Source: Volvariella volvacea V23
Taxonomy: Eukaryota; Basidiomycota; Agaricomycetes; Agaricales; Pluteaceae
DNA length: 64,000 nt
Reading direction: 5' to 3'
Assembly (NCBI GenBank): GCA_000349905.1
Contig: KB722740.1
Coordinates: 1,527,309 to 1,591,308 of the forward strand
In this document: positions 11,603 to 20,752 of the stretch, piece by piece
Position numbering within the stretch: position 1 is the stretch's first letter
How the letters are laid out: the number at the start of each line of letters is the position of its first letter
Translations under genes and position numbers: made by a program
Notes under the pieces: model-generated
Told to the model about the DNA's origin: nothing
Seen by the model: only the letters and a program-made list of their open reading frames with translations
Databases searched by the model: none

Positions 11603-13762
11603 ATGTCGGACGCAGAGAAGGGCACACTATCCAACGAATCGATGGCAGTGGAGCAGTTGAAGGGGCAGGAGGTCCAACCGGCGGCATTGCCTGATTTTCC
11701 TGAGGGTGGACTGTGGGGCTGGTTAACACTTGCTGGCGCGTGAGCCTTGCTCCCATCTCTGGCCGAGAAGCAGACCCCTGATTTTGAAATTGACAGCACC
11801 CTGGTCCAGTATTGCACTTTCGGGTCAGTATATCCCCATTCTGATATCTGCCTGTATTCACATAACCCGAAGATATACCAATGCATTCGGTGTCTACCAG
11901 GACTACTATGTGCGGGATTACCTGAGTAACTATACACCACGGGACATTGGGTAGGCTCCCCGCTTATCCGTTCCACCTCTAATGTGCTCATTAGTCTCAA
12001 GGTGGATAGGAGGAGCACAGATATTCTTTATCTTCTCATCTGGTATGGTTACTGGACGAGCCTTTGATCGAGGCTACTTGTATGTTGACCTGCCTCACTG
12101 CGTTTATGTCGATATACTCAAATAGTGTCTAGTCATCATATGATCATCGCATCTACCATCCTTCACGCACTAGCACGTAAGGGATTGCACTTACCCATCC
12201 TTCTGACTCTTAACCCGCGTATCACTACTAGTATTCACGCTTTCTGTCACGCATCGAAATCAATATTATCAGGTACGCGCCACATTTAGGCGATTCGCGT
12301 GCCTCCACAAAGCTCCTTCCCTACACAGGTATTTCTTGCTCAGGGCGTTTGCTTGGGGCTGTCCAACGGACTGGCTTATGTCCCAAGTGGGTTAGGTTAT
12401 TAACCTTCTGCGCTCTCAAGCTGACCAGTACAGCCCTTACTGTTGTCTCCCACTACTTCCGTCGTCATCGGCCACTCGCAATGGGTGTCGTGGCTGCTGG
12501 CTCGGCACTAGGTGAGTATTATCGGTGGATATATGTGCCAAAGAAGAGGATGTCGACGACACAACTGCAGGAGCTGTACTACACCCGATTATGTTGAACA
12601 ACTTGTTCCAAGGCTCCCTTGGATTTCATAACGGCATTCGCGTCAGCGCAGCGCTGAACGTCTTCCTGCTCGTTGTAGCAAACCTAATGATGAGAACGCG
12701 ACTACCACCAAAGAAGCAAGGCCCAGCTTTACCCATCAAGGAATTCCTTGCCGATCCACCTTATCTGTTTCTTGTAATTGCGTGCGTCTAACAGTAATTC
12801 ACTTAACTTCTGCATTTTAAGAGCGTCTGTGCGGTTGACAGGTCGTTGTGCATATTCTGTGGACTGTTCTACCCCGTGTTTTATCTGCAGCTCAACGCCA
12901 TAACTCACGGGGTTGATCGTGAATTCGCTTTTTACTCTGTAAGCAGACGCAGACTCAACATTCACCGTTCATGATACTTATTCCCTCTTCAGCTCCCAAT
13001 ATTGAATGCAGCAAGCATCTTCGGTCGGACCATTCCACCAATGCTCGCACCAAAACTCGGCGTTTTCAACCTATTAGCGGCCTTTATATTGGGCAGTGGA
13101 ATCGTAACGTGCACGATGTCGGTAGTTCACGACGTTGCTGGAACTGCGTTGTTTGCGATATTTTATGGCTTCTTTTCAGGAGCTGGTAAGCTTCCTTAGC
13201 TAGATTGCATCAGGGTCGCTTACCTGACCTCTGCTTCTCCTCTAAAACTATAGCTATCGGGCTTACGCCGCCCGCGATGGGTAAGGCTGCCCAATTACTC
13301 GATGTATGCGTGTAATCTAACGCAGTCTCCTATCTTATAGCCGTCTTATCAAAGGACATGAACGAACTGGGAGCTAGAATCGGCATCAACTTTGGCTTTT
13401 GTGGCATCATCGGTCTTTTTGCTACGCCCATCGCCGGAGAGCTATTAACAGAGAATTTTGACTGGACGTGCGTATTCCTTATCCTAAACCACTTCTGCTT
13501 CTGTACTTACTCTACACCCTGTTTATAGACGCGCTTCGTTGTTTGCCGGTGTAAGTCTATTTTCGTTTGGATTGGTTTCTGCTCGATCTGACCGTGGCGT
13601 CTGTCGGGATATTTCCCACCGATACTCATGCAATTTCGATCTGTTGCGCCTCTCGCGTGTTTGCATGGGCACGTTCAATAGTTGATGATGGTCGCCTCTG
13701 GTTTCCTGTCTTTTCTCTCAAGGTGGTTTGTCGTGAGAAGAAAAGGGACACAGGTAGTGTAA
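11603..13762 (+). CDS. MCT-like MFS transporter (array copy 5), intact
   Basis: The clearest member. ATG 11603; 15 exons by hand splicing; about 431 residues; stop TAA 13760-13762. Order of landmarks: LPDFPEGGLWGWLTLAGA (TM1, MCT signature), YTNAFGVYQDYYVRDYL, WIGGAQIFFIFSSGMVTG, LSVTHRNQYYQ, GVCLGLSNGLAYVP, LTVVSHYFRRHRPLAMG, GSALG, HPIMLNNLFQG, the central loop RTRLPPKKQGPALP, NAASIFGRTIPP, MNELGARIGINFGF, ATPIAGELL and the tail VVRRKGTQVV. The tail RR/KR-K/R-GTQ is shared by all complete members. As an MFS porter of MCT type it should work at the plasma membrane in uptake or efflux of small carboxylic acids. No pathway enzymes adjoin it, so the substrate remains open. Confidence 0.88.
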
Positions 13763-13995
13763 TTATATTTGACATACCCCAGGTTCTGTCAAGCATTGGG
13801 AAGAAAGAGGAAGGGGGGACTGAGCTGAGGTAGAATGACACTTACGAATAGTTGTATATTCTTTGTGAACGACGCATCCTGGCTGAATCTGAAAATGCCG
13901 ATGTAAACCGATGATACTTCTTGAAGGAAGATGATGAAAGACGTACGCCATCAGGTATTTCAAAGGAGGTATGCAATATACACTATTATAGCGTG

Positions 13996-15012
13996 CTAGA
14001 TATCGCCCACCACATTGTCCATGGGGTCTTGTCCAAGAGGCCGGGCTGTTATCCCAGTACTCTGCCACAAAATGCGCTCAAACGCCAGCTCCTCCCAGTA
14101 ATCCATTCCAAATGCATTCACATGCTTCCAAAAGGCTTCGATGGGCTTCATGGAGAGGTTATAGTACGTGAGCATAGTGTACTCCCAGTACTCAGGAAAC
14201 CAGCCAGCAGACTCCCAATCAATCACTCCAGCTAGGCGACTATCCTTAACTAGGATGTTAGTCGCATTCAAATCGGCATGTGTAAAGCAAAGACGATAGT
14301 CCTTCCGAAGCACAGACCGCGCGGACTCCATGATATGCGGCAGGCGAGAAGGGTATAGCACTTCCTGGAAGAGGTATTGACGAAAATCAGATGGGTCCAT
14401 TGGCGGGACCATCTTGAAGTAATCTAAGCAACGTGTCCAGTATAGCGAGCCCCCGTTTATGTTTGCGATCAATGACTGATTGGGTGAAGGGATGGAGTGT
14501 AGTTGCGTCAGCATGTTGCGTAGGTCATCAATGAGTTGTTCGGAGTCAGAAAGATTGAGTTTTGGAATACATGAGTCAAGAAATGCTTTGGAAGATTCCA
14601 AATCCCAGTCTGGGGGTTCTGGGCTATCGCCAAGCATAATGGCAATTTCGCGATGAAACTCTTCAGACCATTCCGTTCGTTCATGTATATATGATGAGAG
14701 CATTTCTCCTTCGACCCATTCCATAATGATGATTGCTGATTGATATTCATCCGAATGGAATGGGAGGACGTCAAGAACACGCGGTACGGGGATGGTGGTG
14801 TTATTGAGTATGAAGCGAAGGCTGTTTGCTTCAACATTGGGATCGGAACGTGACCTCTTGAGTCTGAGGCCCAATGGGAGACGAGACATTGAACCATAGC
14901 GTTTTTCTGCTTTAATATAGACGCGTCGTCGGACAAAAGTGGGAACGAACAACCACAACTGCCAAAAGAACATGAATGCTTTTGACCGCAGTTTCGTTAG
15001 AGCAGCATTCAT
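13996..15012 (-). CDS. Aminoglycoside-phosphotransferase-fold protein kinase-like enzyme
   Basis: Single-exon gene of 338 residues, unusual among its intron-rich neighbours. The Brenner-type active site is present: HADLNATNIL around residues 244-253 (H-x-D-x4-N, catalytic Asp and metal-binding Asn) and IDWESAG about ten residues later (second metal Asp). IIIMEWVEGEML near residue 95 is the hinge. These mark the APH/choline-kinase-like family (APH, PF01636 type), which transfers ATP phosphate to small hydroxylated molecules. Fungi carry many paralogs of unknown substrate and resistance to aminoglycosides should not be assumed. A hydrophobic, aromatic N-terminus (residues 13-30) may be a membrane-contacting helix. 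The gene is convergent with the last transporter copy, 233 bp apart. Confidence 0.85.
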   Translation of the reverse strand: MNAALTKLRSKAFMFFWQLWLFVPTFVRRRVYIKAEKRYGSMSRLPLGLRLKRSRSDPNVEANSLRFILNNTTIPVPRVLDVLPFHSDEYQSAIIIMEWVEGEMLSSYIHERTEWSEEFHREIAIMLGDSPEPPDWDLESSKAFLDSCIPKLNLSDSEQLIDDLRNMLTQLHSIPSPNQSLIANINGGSLYWTRCLDYFKMVPPMDPSDFRQYLFQEVLYPSRLPHIMESARSVLRKDYRLCFTHADLNATNILVKDSRLAGVIDWESAGWFPEYWEYTMLTYYNLSMKPIEAFWKHVNAFGMDYWEELAFERILWQSTGITARPLGQDPMDNVVGDI

Positions 15013-15544
15013 CTTTGCCTATCAAGTTGATGCGAGTCAGCCCTGTGAGAGACACAAAAAAAATTGACCGTGACCATCACCTGTGGGTACTTTCTTTCTG
15101 ATCAAGAGAAAACAAGAGCTCACGAAGCGGGGTTAGCTGATCATCCTCCCCACGTGTCTTTTGTGCACGCCCTCACGTGGCAAACGGAGGTATTTCCACC
15201 AATGACAAGAACGCAACGCTCAATACAGTTCGCCGTATTCTTTGCTCTCAGCCTCTTCGTTGAATGACAGATGAATCAAAGCATCAGATCGATGCAGGCG
15301 GTGGAACCCCATCAAGCTGCCGAGCGCCCGCTCCGAAGCTTCTTTCGTTCACACGAAGTGCCTGCTGGTGGCAACTCCCCGCCTATGCAGATAACCAAAA
15401 GGAATTTGGACGAGTTGACACAAGCTCATTCCCTGGGGCCTTATCAAGGCCCTCAGAACCAACGTGCTAACCCACTTCCCCACTCTTTCTCTCTTGGTCT
15501 CCGTATCCTGCAGGTTGGGCCTAGAAATCGTCCAAGTTCAGACA
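15013..15544. other. Divergent promoter region
   Basis: 532 bp between two divergent starts (the phosphotransferase-like gene and the PNPOx-like gene). Open frames present (15064-15470) have no family resemblance. No TATA box is clear. Confidence 0.5.
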
Positions 15545-16591
15545 ATGGGTCAATTCTATGACGAAATACCGGAGTTCCTCATTACTTGGATCCAGAAACA
15601 GCACCTCTTCTGGGTTGCAAGTGCCCCTGCTGGCTCTAGTGGGCATGTCAACGTTTCTCCAAAGGGGTTGGAAGGCGTGCTCCACGTCGTAAACTCCAAG
15701 AGAGTGTGGTATGAAGACCTCACAGGAAGCGGTAAGGACCCTACATGCTATATCGACCCTTAATCGCTTACGCGGTATAAACGAAACCAGGTGTTGAGAC
15801 GATATCGCACATCAGGGAAAATGGGAGGATAACGATCCTCTTTAGCGCATTCGAGGGACCACCGAGGATTTGCAGGTTGTTTGGAACAGGTAGGGGCATT
15901 CTCCTTGGCAACTATAATGATGTCGATGACACAACTTTGTTTTAGGAACTGTTCACGAGTTTGGGACCCCAGAATATGACGACTTTCTCCCTGAGGGCAA
16001 GCGACATCCAGGATCACGTTCGGTCATTGTCATCGATGTACATAAAGTCGGAACGGTATGCATCAGGTCACTGTTGGCGATCTGGGGGCTCACACACCAC
16101 CACAGGCATGTGGATATGGGGTACCATTCTACGAGTTTCAAGGACACCGCACTCAGCATGTATACACCTCCAACCGGAAAGAAATCTTCGACAACGAGGC
16201 CGAAGTAAAGCTTATTCCTTGTGAGAAAGCCGGTGATTCAGAAATCTCTGGCTCTCAAGACCAGATCGACGCATCTACACTGCCGGCCCTTGGACTTCGT
16301 CGATACTGGCTATTGGCCAATAGCAGGAGTATCGATGGTATTCCTGGGTTGCAATATGCACCGACTATCGCAAAGAAGTTCGTTTCCTTGCCAGTACCTC
16401 CAAAGAAGAAGCTTCTACAAGATTCAAGTGCTGCTACCGATTCGAGTGCCCTTCAGATAGCTGTAAATAAAGTGAAGAGTGCAGTCGACGCACGAATCTT
16501 GCTTGGGTTTGCTCTTGGGGTAGTCGCATCTGGTGTATATCACCAATTTACTCGAAGGCTTGTAGAGATTGGCTATCACTATGCACTGTAA
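15545..16591 (+). CDS. Pyridoxamine 5'-phosphate oxidase-related FMN-binding protein
   Basis: Four exons (15545-15731, 15791-15889, 15946-16055, 16106-16591) give exactly 882 nt, 293 residues. The N-terminal half has the split-barrel pattern of the fungal PNPOx-like group: MGQFYDEIPEFLI, HLFWVASAP near residue 20, HVNVSPKG, VWYEDLTGSGVETISHI, GRITILFSAFEGPPRI, LFGTGTVHEFGTPEY, then SVIVIDVHKV and CGYGVPFYEFQGHR. Proteins of this kind bind FMN or a related cofactor; most lack proven PNP oxidase activity. The C-terminal third is less conserved and ends with a hydrophobic stretch (ARILLGFALGVVASGVY) that could be a tail anchor. The start was chosen because MGQFYDEIP is the usual family start. 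No break is seen. Confidence 0.85.
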
Positions 16592-16828
16592 TACCCGCTA
16601 TTCGATCTGTAATCTCGTAGTTATCTTGGCTGTTTGCTGTACATAAATAGTATCAATTGTCCGCGTAGATCGCGATTCTACTTAAATGAGTCCTAGAAAT
16701 CTACCAACAGATACTGGTTCATTAAGGTATGAACAGCAAAGATCTGCAATCAATTAACTCCCTCTATAACAATGCCTGTCACCAAGCATTGATTAAGACA
16801 ATACTCATGAACGACCTGTTCCCAAATC

Positions 16829-17878
16829 TTAGACCACTAGATCTACTTGACCTAATGCGCCATCAATATCCCTGCTCCGCCGCCTTTGCTTAGCAATCAT
16901 CTCGCACTTGATCCATATGTCCTCTCCACCTGTCGCACCGCGATACCAATCAATAACCCAATCGTCGAAACCATGCACGCTGTCGTTTATCACAACTCTA
17001 TCTTCTGGTACTGTTTTCACCGTTCCATCTGGGCCCAAAATCCGCCTTGTTTGGGGTAATAACGATTCATCCTTTTCAACATATATGTTGCCAGGTAGTA
17101 TCATTAACTCCAGAGCACTGCACCTTTCTAAGCACTTGGTCAAGAAATCAACTGTGGAAGGGTGCCCAGTGTTAATGTCTCCAAACAAGAGATATCTCAA
17201 TCTCTTCAAGCATGCAGGGCTATTCTCCTCCACCCATTCTCCGAGTTCATGAGGCTGATCCAAGACGTCTAGATGCGTAAGATCTTTCAAGACCGGATGC
17301 GTCCAGTCGATGTTGCCACCAGGAAACAAATGCGTAAGGCATGCGCTGAGGCAAAACAGGCCGCCGGAAGGCGATACCGTGCGCAAGGACGATCGGGTTA
17401 GAGTTGTCAGGGTTTGGAGTGTACTTCCCAATGGCCCGGGTCTCCCGCCCCAAATTGCAAGACTCTGCAGATTGTAGCAGGTCGGAAGGAAATCATTCCA
17501 ATCGAAGCCAGAATCATCACTTGTGTCGTACAGTAGGTGCCCGATGAGAGCCCCCTGCAGGCCTGAAGGATGGCTGAGGCGATATCGGTGCATAATGTTT
17601 TTTGGTGGGGTACGAAACCAGCTGGCTGAGCCTATCATCATAATCTCGAAGCGTATAGGATCCACCCTGTGAGAATGAGGGTGTATTAATGCTAAAATCT
17701 GCACGGAAGGCGTCGTGAAAACCAACCATGCTCGTACACGATGAGCAACGAGCATTAGTGCAAACAGTGTGTTAGACCTGTCACTTCGCGCTGCCAACTC
17801 AAAGATGAAGCGTTCTAGCTCTTGAGGGAGTCGTGGTTCGAGTGGCAGAGCTACAATTTTAGGATGAGTTCCATCCAT
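16829..17878 (-). CDS. F-box-like repeat-family protein (tandem paralog 1)
   Basis: The frame is open across 349 codons, but paralogs show that 17667-17726 is a 60-nt intron without a stop (donor GTTGGT, acceptor CAG). Spliced, the product is 329 residues. It begins MDGTHPKIVALPLEPRLPQELERFIFELAA, resembling the F-box-like N-terminus common in agaricomycete multigene families, where it would recruit substrates to an SCF ubiquitin ligase. The rest (HPVLKDLTHLDVLD, CLKRLRYLLFGDI, LTKCLERCSALELMILP) has a leucine-rich, LRR-like rhythm. The end DWVIDWYRGATGGEDIW is shared by all three tandem copies. Function is inferred from family type only. Confidence 0.7.
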   Translation of the reverse strand: MDGTHPKIVALPLEPRLPQELERFIFELAARSDRSNTLFALMLVAHRVRAWLVFTTPSVQILALIHPHSHRVDPIRFEIMMIGSASWFRTPPKNIMHRYRLSHPSGLQGALIGHLLYDTSDDSGFDWNDFLPTCYNLQSLAIWGGRPGPLGSTLQTLTTLTRSSLRTVSPSGGLFCLSACLTHLFPGGNIDWTHPVLKDLTHLDVLDQPHELGEWVEENSPACLKRLRYLLFGDINTGHPSTVDFLTKCLERCSALELMILPGNIYVEKDESLLPQTRRILGPDGTVKTVPEDRVVINDSVHGFDDWVIDWYRGATGGEDIWIKCEMIAKQRRRSRDIDGALGQVDLVV

Positions 17879-18148
17879 CAGTGGAGAGTGAGAGTAAGGC
17901 CTGTGTGCTGTAATAGTAGCGACTCAAGTCCTCTGCATCCGGCGTGCTTATCAATTAACTGCGCATGATGCGTCACAAGAATCGTCCAAAAAAGTAAAAA
18001 TATAAATCACAAAGCTATCCACTGCGATCTGAAACGATGTAAGCGATTAACAACACGACATTGCAGTCTACCTGCACAAGAGTACGAGTCAGCTTAGCAC
18101 TAAATGCACAAATCAATCACAAGCAACATTCTCTAGCGGGCAACTAAC

Positions 18149-19196
18149 CTATTCTGATTCCCCTTCGCTTGACGCATCATCCAAATCCCCATCCTGCCGT
18201 CTTTGTTCAACGATTCTCTCACACCTGGTCCATATATCATCCCCTCCCGATGAACCCCGACACCAATCTGCTACCCAGCCTTCAAAAGTGTTCAACTTGT
18301 CGTCGATCACGACTCTATCCTCTGGAACGAGCTTCACCCTCCCATTCGAATCTAGTATTTTTATTTTCTGAGGCAATGCCGCCTCATTTTGGCTAACAAT
18401 GTCTTCGTTGGGGAGTATCAGTAACTCAAGGGACTTGCACCTCCCTAAGCATTTCGTCAGGAATTCAAGAGGAAAAGGGTGCTCCTCATGTATATCTCCA
18501 AAAGCCAGGTATTTTAGGTTCCTTAAAAATGCAATGTTGTTTCTTGCCTTCCATTCACCGAATACATGGGGGTGATCCAACACATCCAAATGAGTGATGT
18601 CTTTCAAGATTGGGTGCGTCCAATCAACTGCCCCACCAGGAAAAAGGCCGACAAGGGATGCACTTAGGTGAAGTAGCCCAGGTGGAGATATCGTGCGAAG
18701 GGGCGAAAAGATGGCAGAGGTCAAGTTTTGAAGTGTATGCACTAACCGACCAGTGGAATCGCTCCATAATGCAAGGGTTTGGAGGTTGTAGCAAGTGGGT
18801 AGGAAGCCGTCCCAATCAAAACCCGAATGATCGTCTGTGTCAAATAATAGATGCTTTACCAAGGCCCCCTGTGGGCCCAAGGGGTGCTGGATGCGACGGT
18901 GATGTGAGAATGGTTTGGGGAAATCGCGACAGTAGTCCTCCACGCATATGGCCATGATTTCGTAACGTATAGGGTTCAACCTTGTGAGTGCAACGATGTG
19001 TCGAACGACGGCCAATATGAAAAGATGTGAAAACCTACCATGCATGGACACGCCGCGCAATCAACAACAACGCAGGCAACGTACCGACCATGTCATTCCG
19101 CGCTGCTATCTCAAAGATGATGCGCTCCAGCTCTTGTGGAAGCCGTGGCTCGCGCTCGAAAAGAGAAGTTGTGGCCTTGCAGCGGTTCCGGTACAT
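18149..19196 (-). CDS. F-box-like repeat-family protein (tandem paralog 2)
   Basis: Two exons, 19196-19039 and 18980-18149 (intron donor GTAGGT, acceptor AAG), total 990 nt and 329 residues. The start at 19196 (MYRNRCKATTS) is preferred over an in-frame ATG at 19286, because it gives an N-terminus of about the same length as the neighbours. N-terminal F-box-like motif REPRLPQELERIIFEIAARND, followed by the same LRR-like core (FLRNLKYLAFGDI, FLTKCLGRCKSLELLILP) and the C-terminal signature WVADWCRGSSGGDDIW. It lies 271 bp from paralog 1 and 115 bp from paralog 3, same strand, a local tandem expansion. Intact as read. Confidence 0.7.
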
Positions 19197-19311
19197 GACT
19201 GAGTAGAAGTGAGAGTGGTATCTGCGTTGTACAATGATATGAGCGATGGTTTCCCGGAAAGGTAGAACGCGTTTCCGTAAACGCAAACAACCTCAGGTAG
19301 GCGTGTCTATG

Positions 19312-20333
19312 CTATTCTCCTTCCTCTAGACAGAACTCCCTTTGTTCCTGTTCAAAAAGTCTCTCACACCTAACCCGTGTGTCGTCTCCTCCTGATGCGC
19401 CCCGACACCAATCTGCGACCCATTCATGGAAAATAAGGACCTCTTCATCAAGCACGATCCTATCTTCTGCTACAAGCTCCACCTTCCTATCTGTACCTAC
19501 CATCTTCCTCGTATGTGGCAATGATGCCACCTTTTGTTTCACGATTTTATCGCAAGGTGACACCATTACCTTAAGTGCACCACATCTCTCTAAACATTCA
19601 GTCAGGAACTCGAAGGGAAAGGGATGGCGATCCGTCTTCTGAAAAGCCAAATACTTCAAGTTCTTTAAACATGCAATGTTATTTCCTTCCACCCATTCAC
19701 CGAGTTTCGCAGGGCAATCCCATATATCCAAATGAGTGAGGTCTTTCAAGATCGGATGCGTCCAATCAATATTGCCACTGGGGAAAAGACTGGCGAGAGA
19801 CGTGCTAAGGCGAAGCAGCCCAAAGGGGGACACCGTACGAAGGGGCGAGAAGATCGCGCGAGTTAAGTTTGAAAATGTATGCGGCGGGAGCCGACGATTG
19901 GGATCGCTCGGGAGTGAAAGGTTTTGGAGGTTGTGGCAATTTGGAAGGAAAGTGTTCCAATCAAGGCCCGAGTCATCATATACATCATAGAATAGGTGTT
20001 TCACGAGGGCTTCCTGTACACCCAAGGGGTGCCGGATGCGATGGTGAACTGAGAATGGCTTAGGGAGATCACGACTGGGGCGCTCTTCACGCATAACTAG
20101 GACTTCGTAGCGTATAGGGTTTACCCTATGGTGATAATAATGTGTTAAAGTGATAGTCGATACGAAAAGATCTGTGAAACTCCCCACGTTTGTACACGCC
20201 GGGCGACCAACATCAACGCAGACAGGGTATTAGCCCTGTCACTTCGCGCTGCTATCTCAAAGATGATGCGCTCCAATTCTTGAGGAAAGCGCGGTTCTGA
20301 ACGGTGAGGTGTATCTGATGTACTTTTGTCCAT
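19312..20333 (-). CDS. F-box-like repeat-family protein (tandem paralog 3), altered splice donor
   Basis: N-terminus MDKSTSDTPHRSEPRFPQELERIIFEIAA, core CLKNLKYLAFQKT, LTECLERCGALKVMV, C-terminus WVADWCRGASGGDDTR. The intron donor used in paralogs 1 and 2 (after TG of the Trp codon) reads GGGAGT here instead of GT. A GT three bases upstream (20187-20186, GTGGGG) is in the same phase. Splicing 20333-20188 to 20125-19312 gives 960 nt, 319 residues, losing only the Trp. Without that shift the frame stops inside the intron at about 20145. The gene may therefore survive by donor shift or be a young pseudogene; sequence alone cannot decide. Confidence 0.6.
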
Positions 20334-20752
20334 GAGCTGGAAAGACGTGCACTGGCATAATGTAAGTCTGTCATTGTCACGGCTTCCTCTCCGGTCACGT
20401 CACGTAGCCACTGTGTCCTCGTAGTTACAAGAACAGAGCGTGGTCTTATTCTGTTGTGTGGCCACGCCCGGCCCTCAGCGAGTCCTGCAGAGCGAGCAGG
20501 ATTATACATAAGCTTCAAGCTCATCTGCCGGCTGTTACGAACGACATTGGTATAGATGAACTAATGGTTTTCAATTGCGAGTACAATACAGGGGCAACAG
20601 CTACAAAGTCGACACAAGACCCAGTACATATTTATCGGAACAGCACTACGTATAGACAATAGAAACACACACATTACAACCCCACCTAAAAATTCAAAGC
20701 AAAAAAAAAGCAGGAGCAAAAGCAGTTCGAATCACGACACTGAACCGTCCAT
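20334..20752. other. Intergenic region
   Basis: Upstream of F-box-like paralog 3 and downstream of the 2OG-like gene. An A-rich tract at about 20700-20710 may relate to 3'-end formation. Nothing else is seen. Confidence 0.4.

Noticed and set aside
13996..15012. Antibiotic-resistance gene from the aminoglycoside-phosphotransferase-like fold.
   Set aside because: The fold is widespread in fungi with other substrates; nothing indicates resistance function or a mobile element.
17667..17726. Reading F-box-like paralog 1 as one uninterrupted 349-codon exon.
   Set aside because: The two paralogs have an intron at exactly this place. The 60-nt segment has good GT/AG borders and simply lacks a stop.
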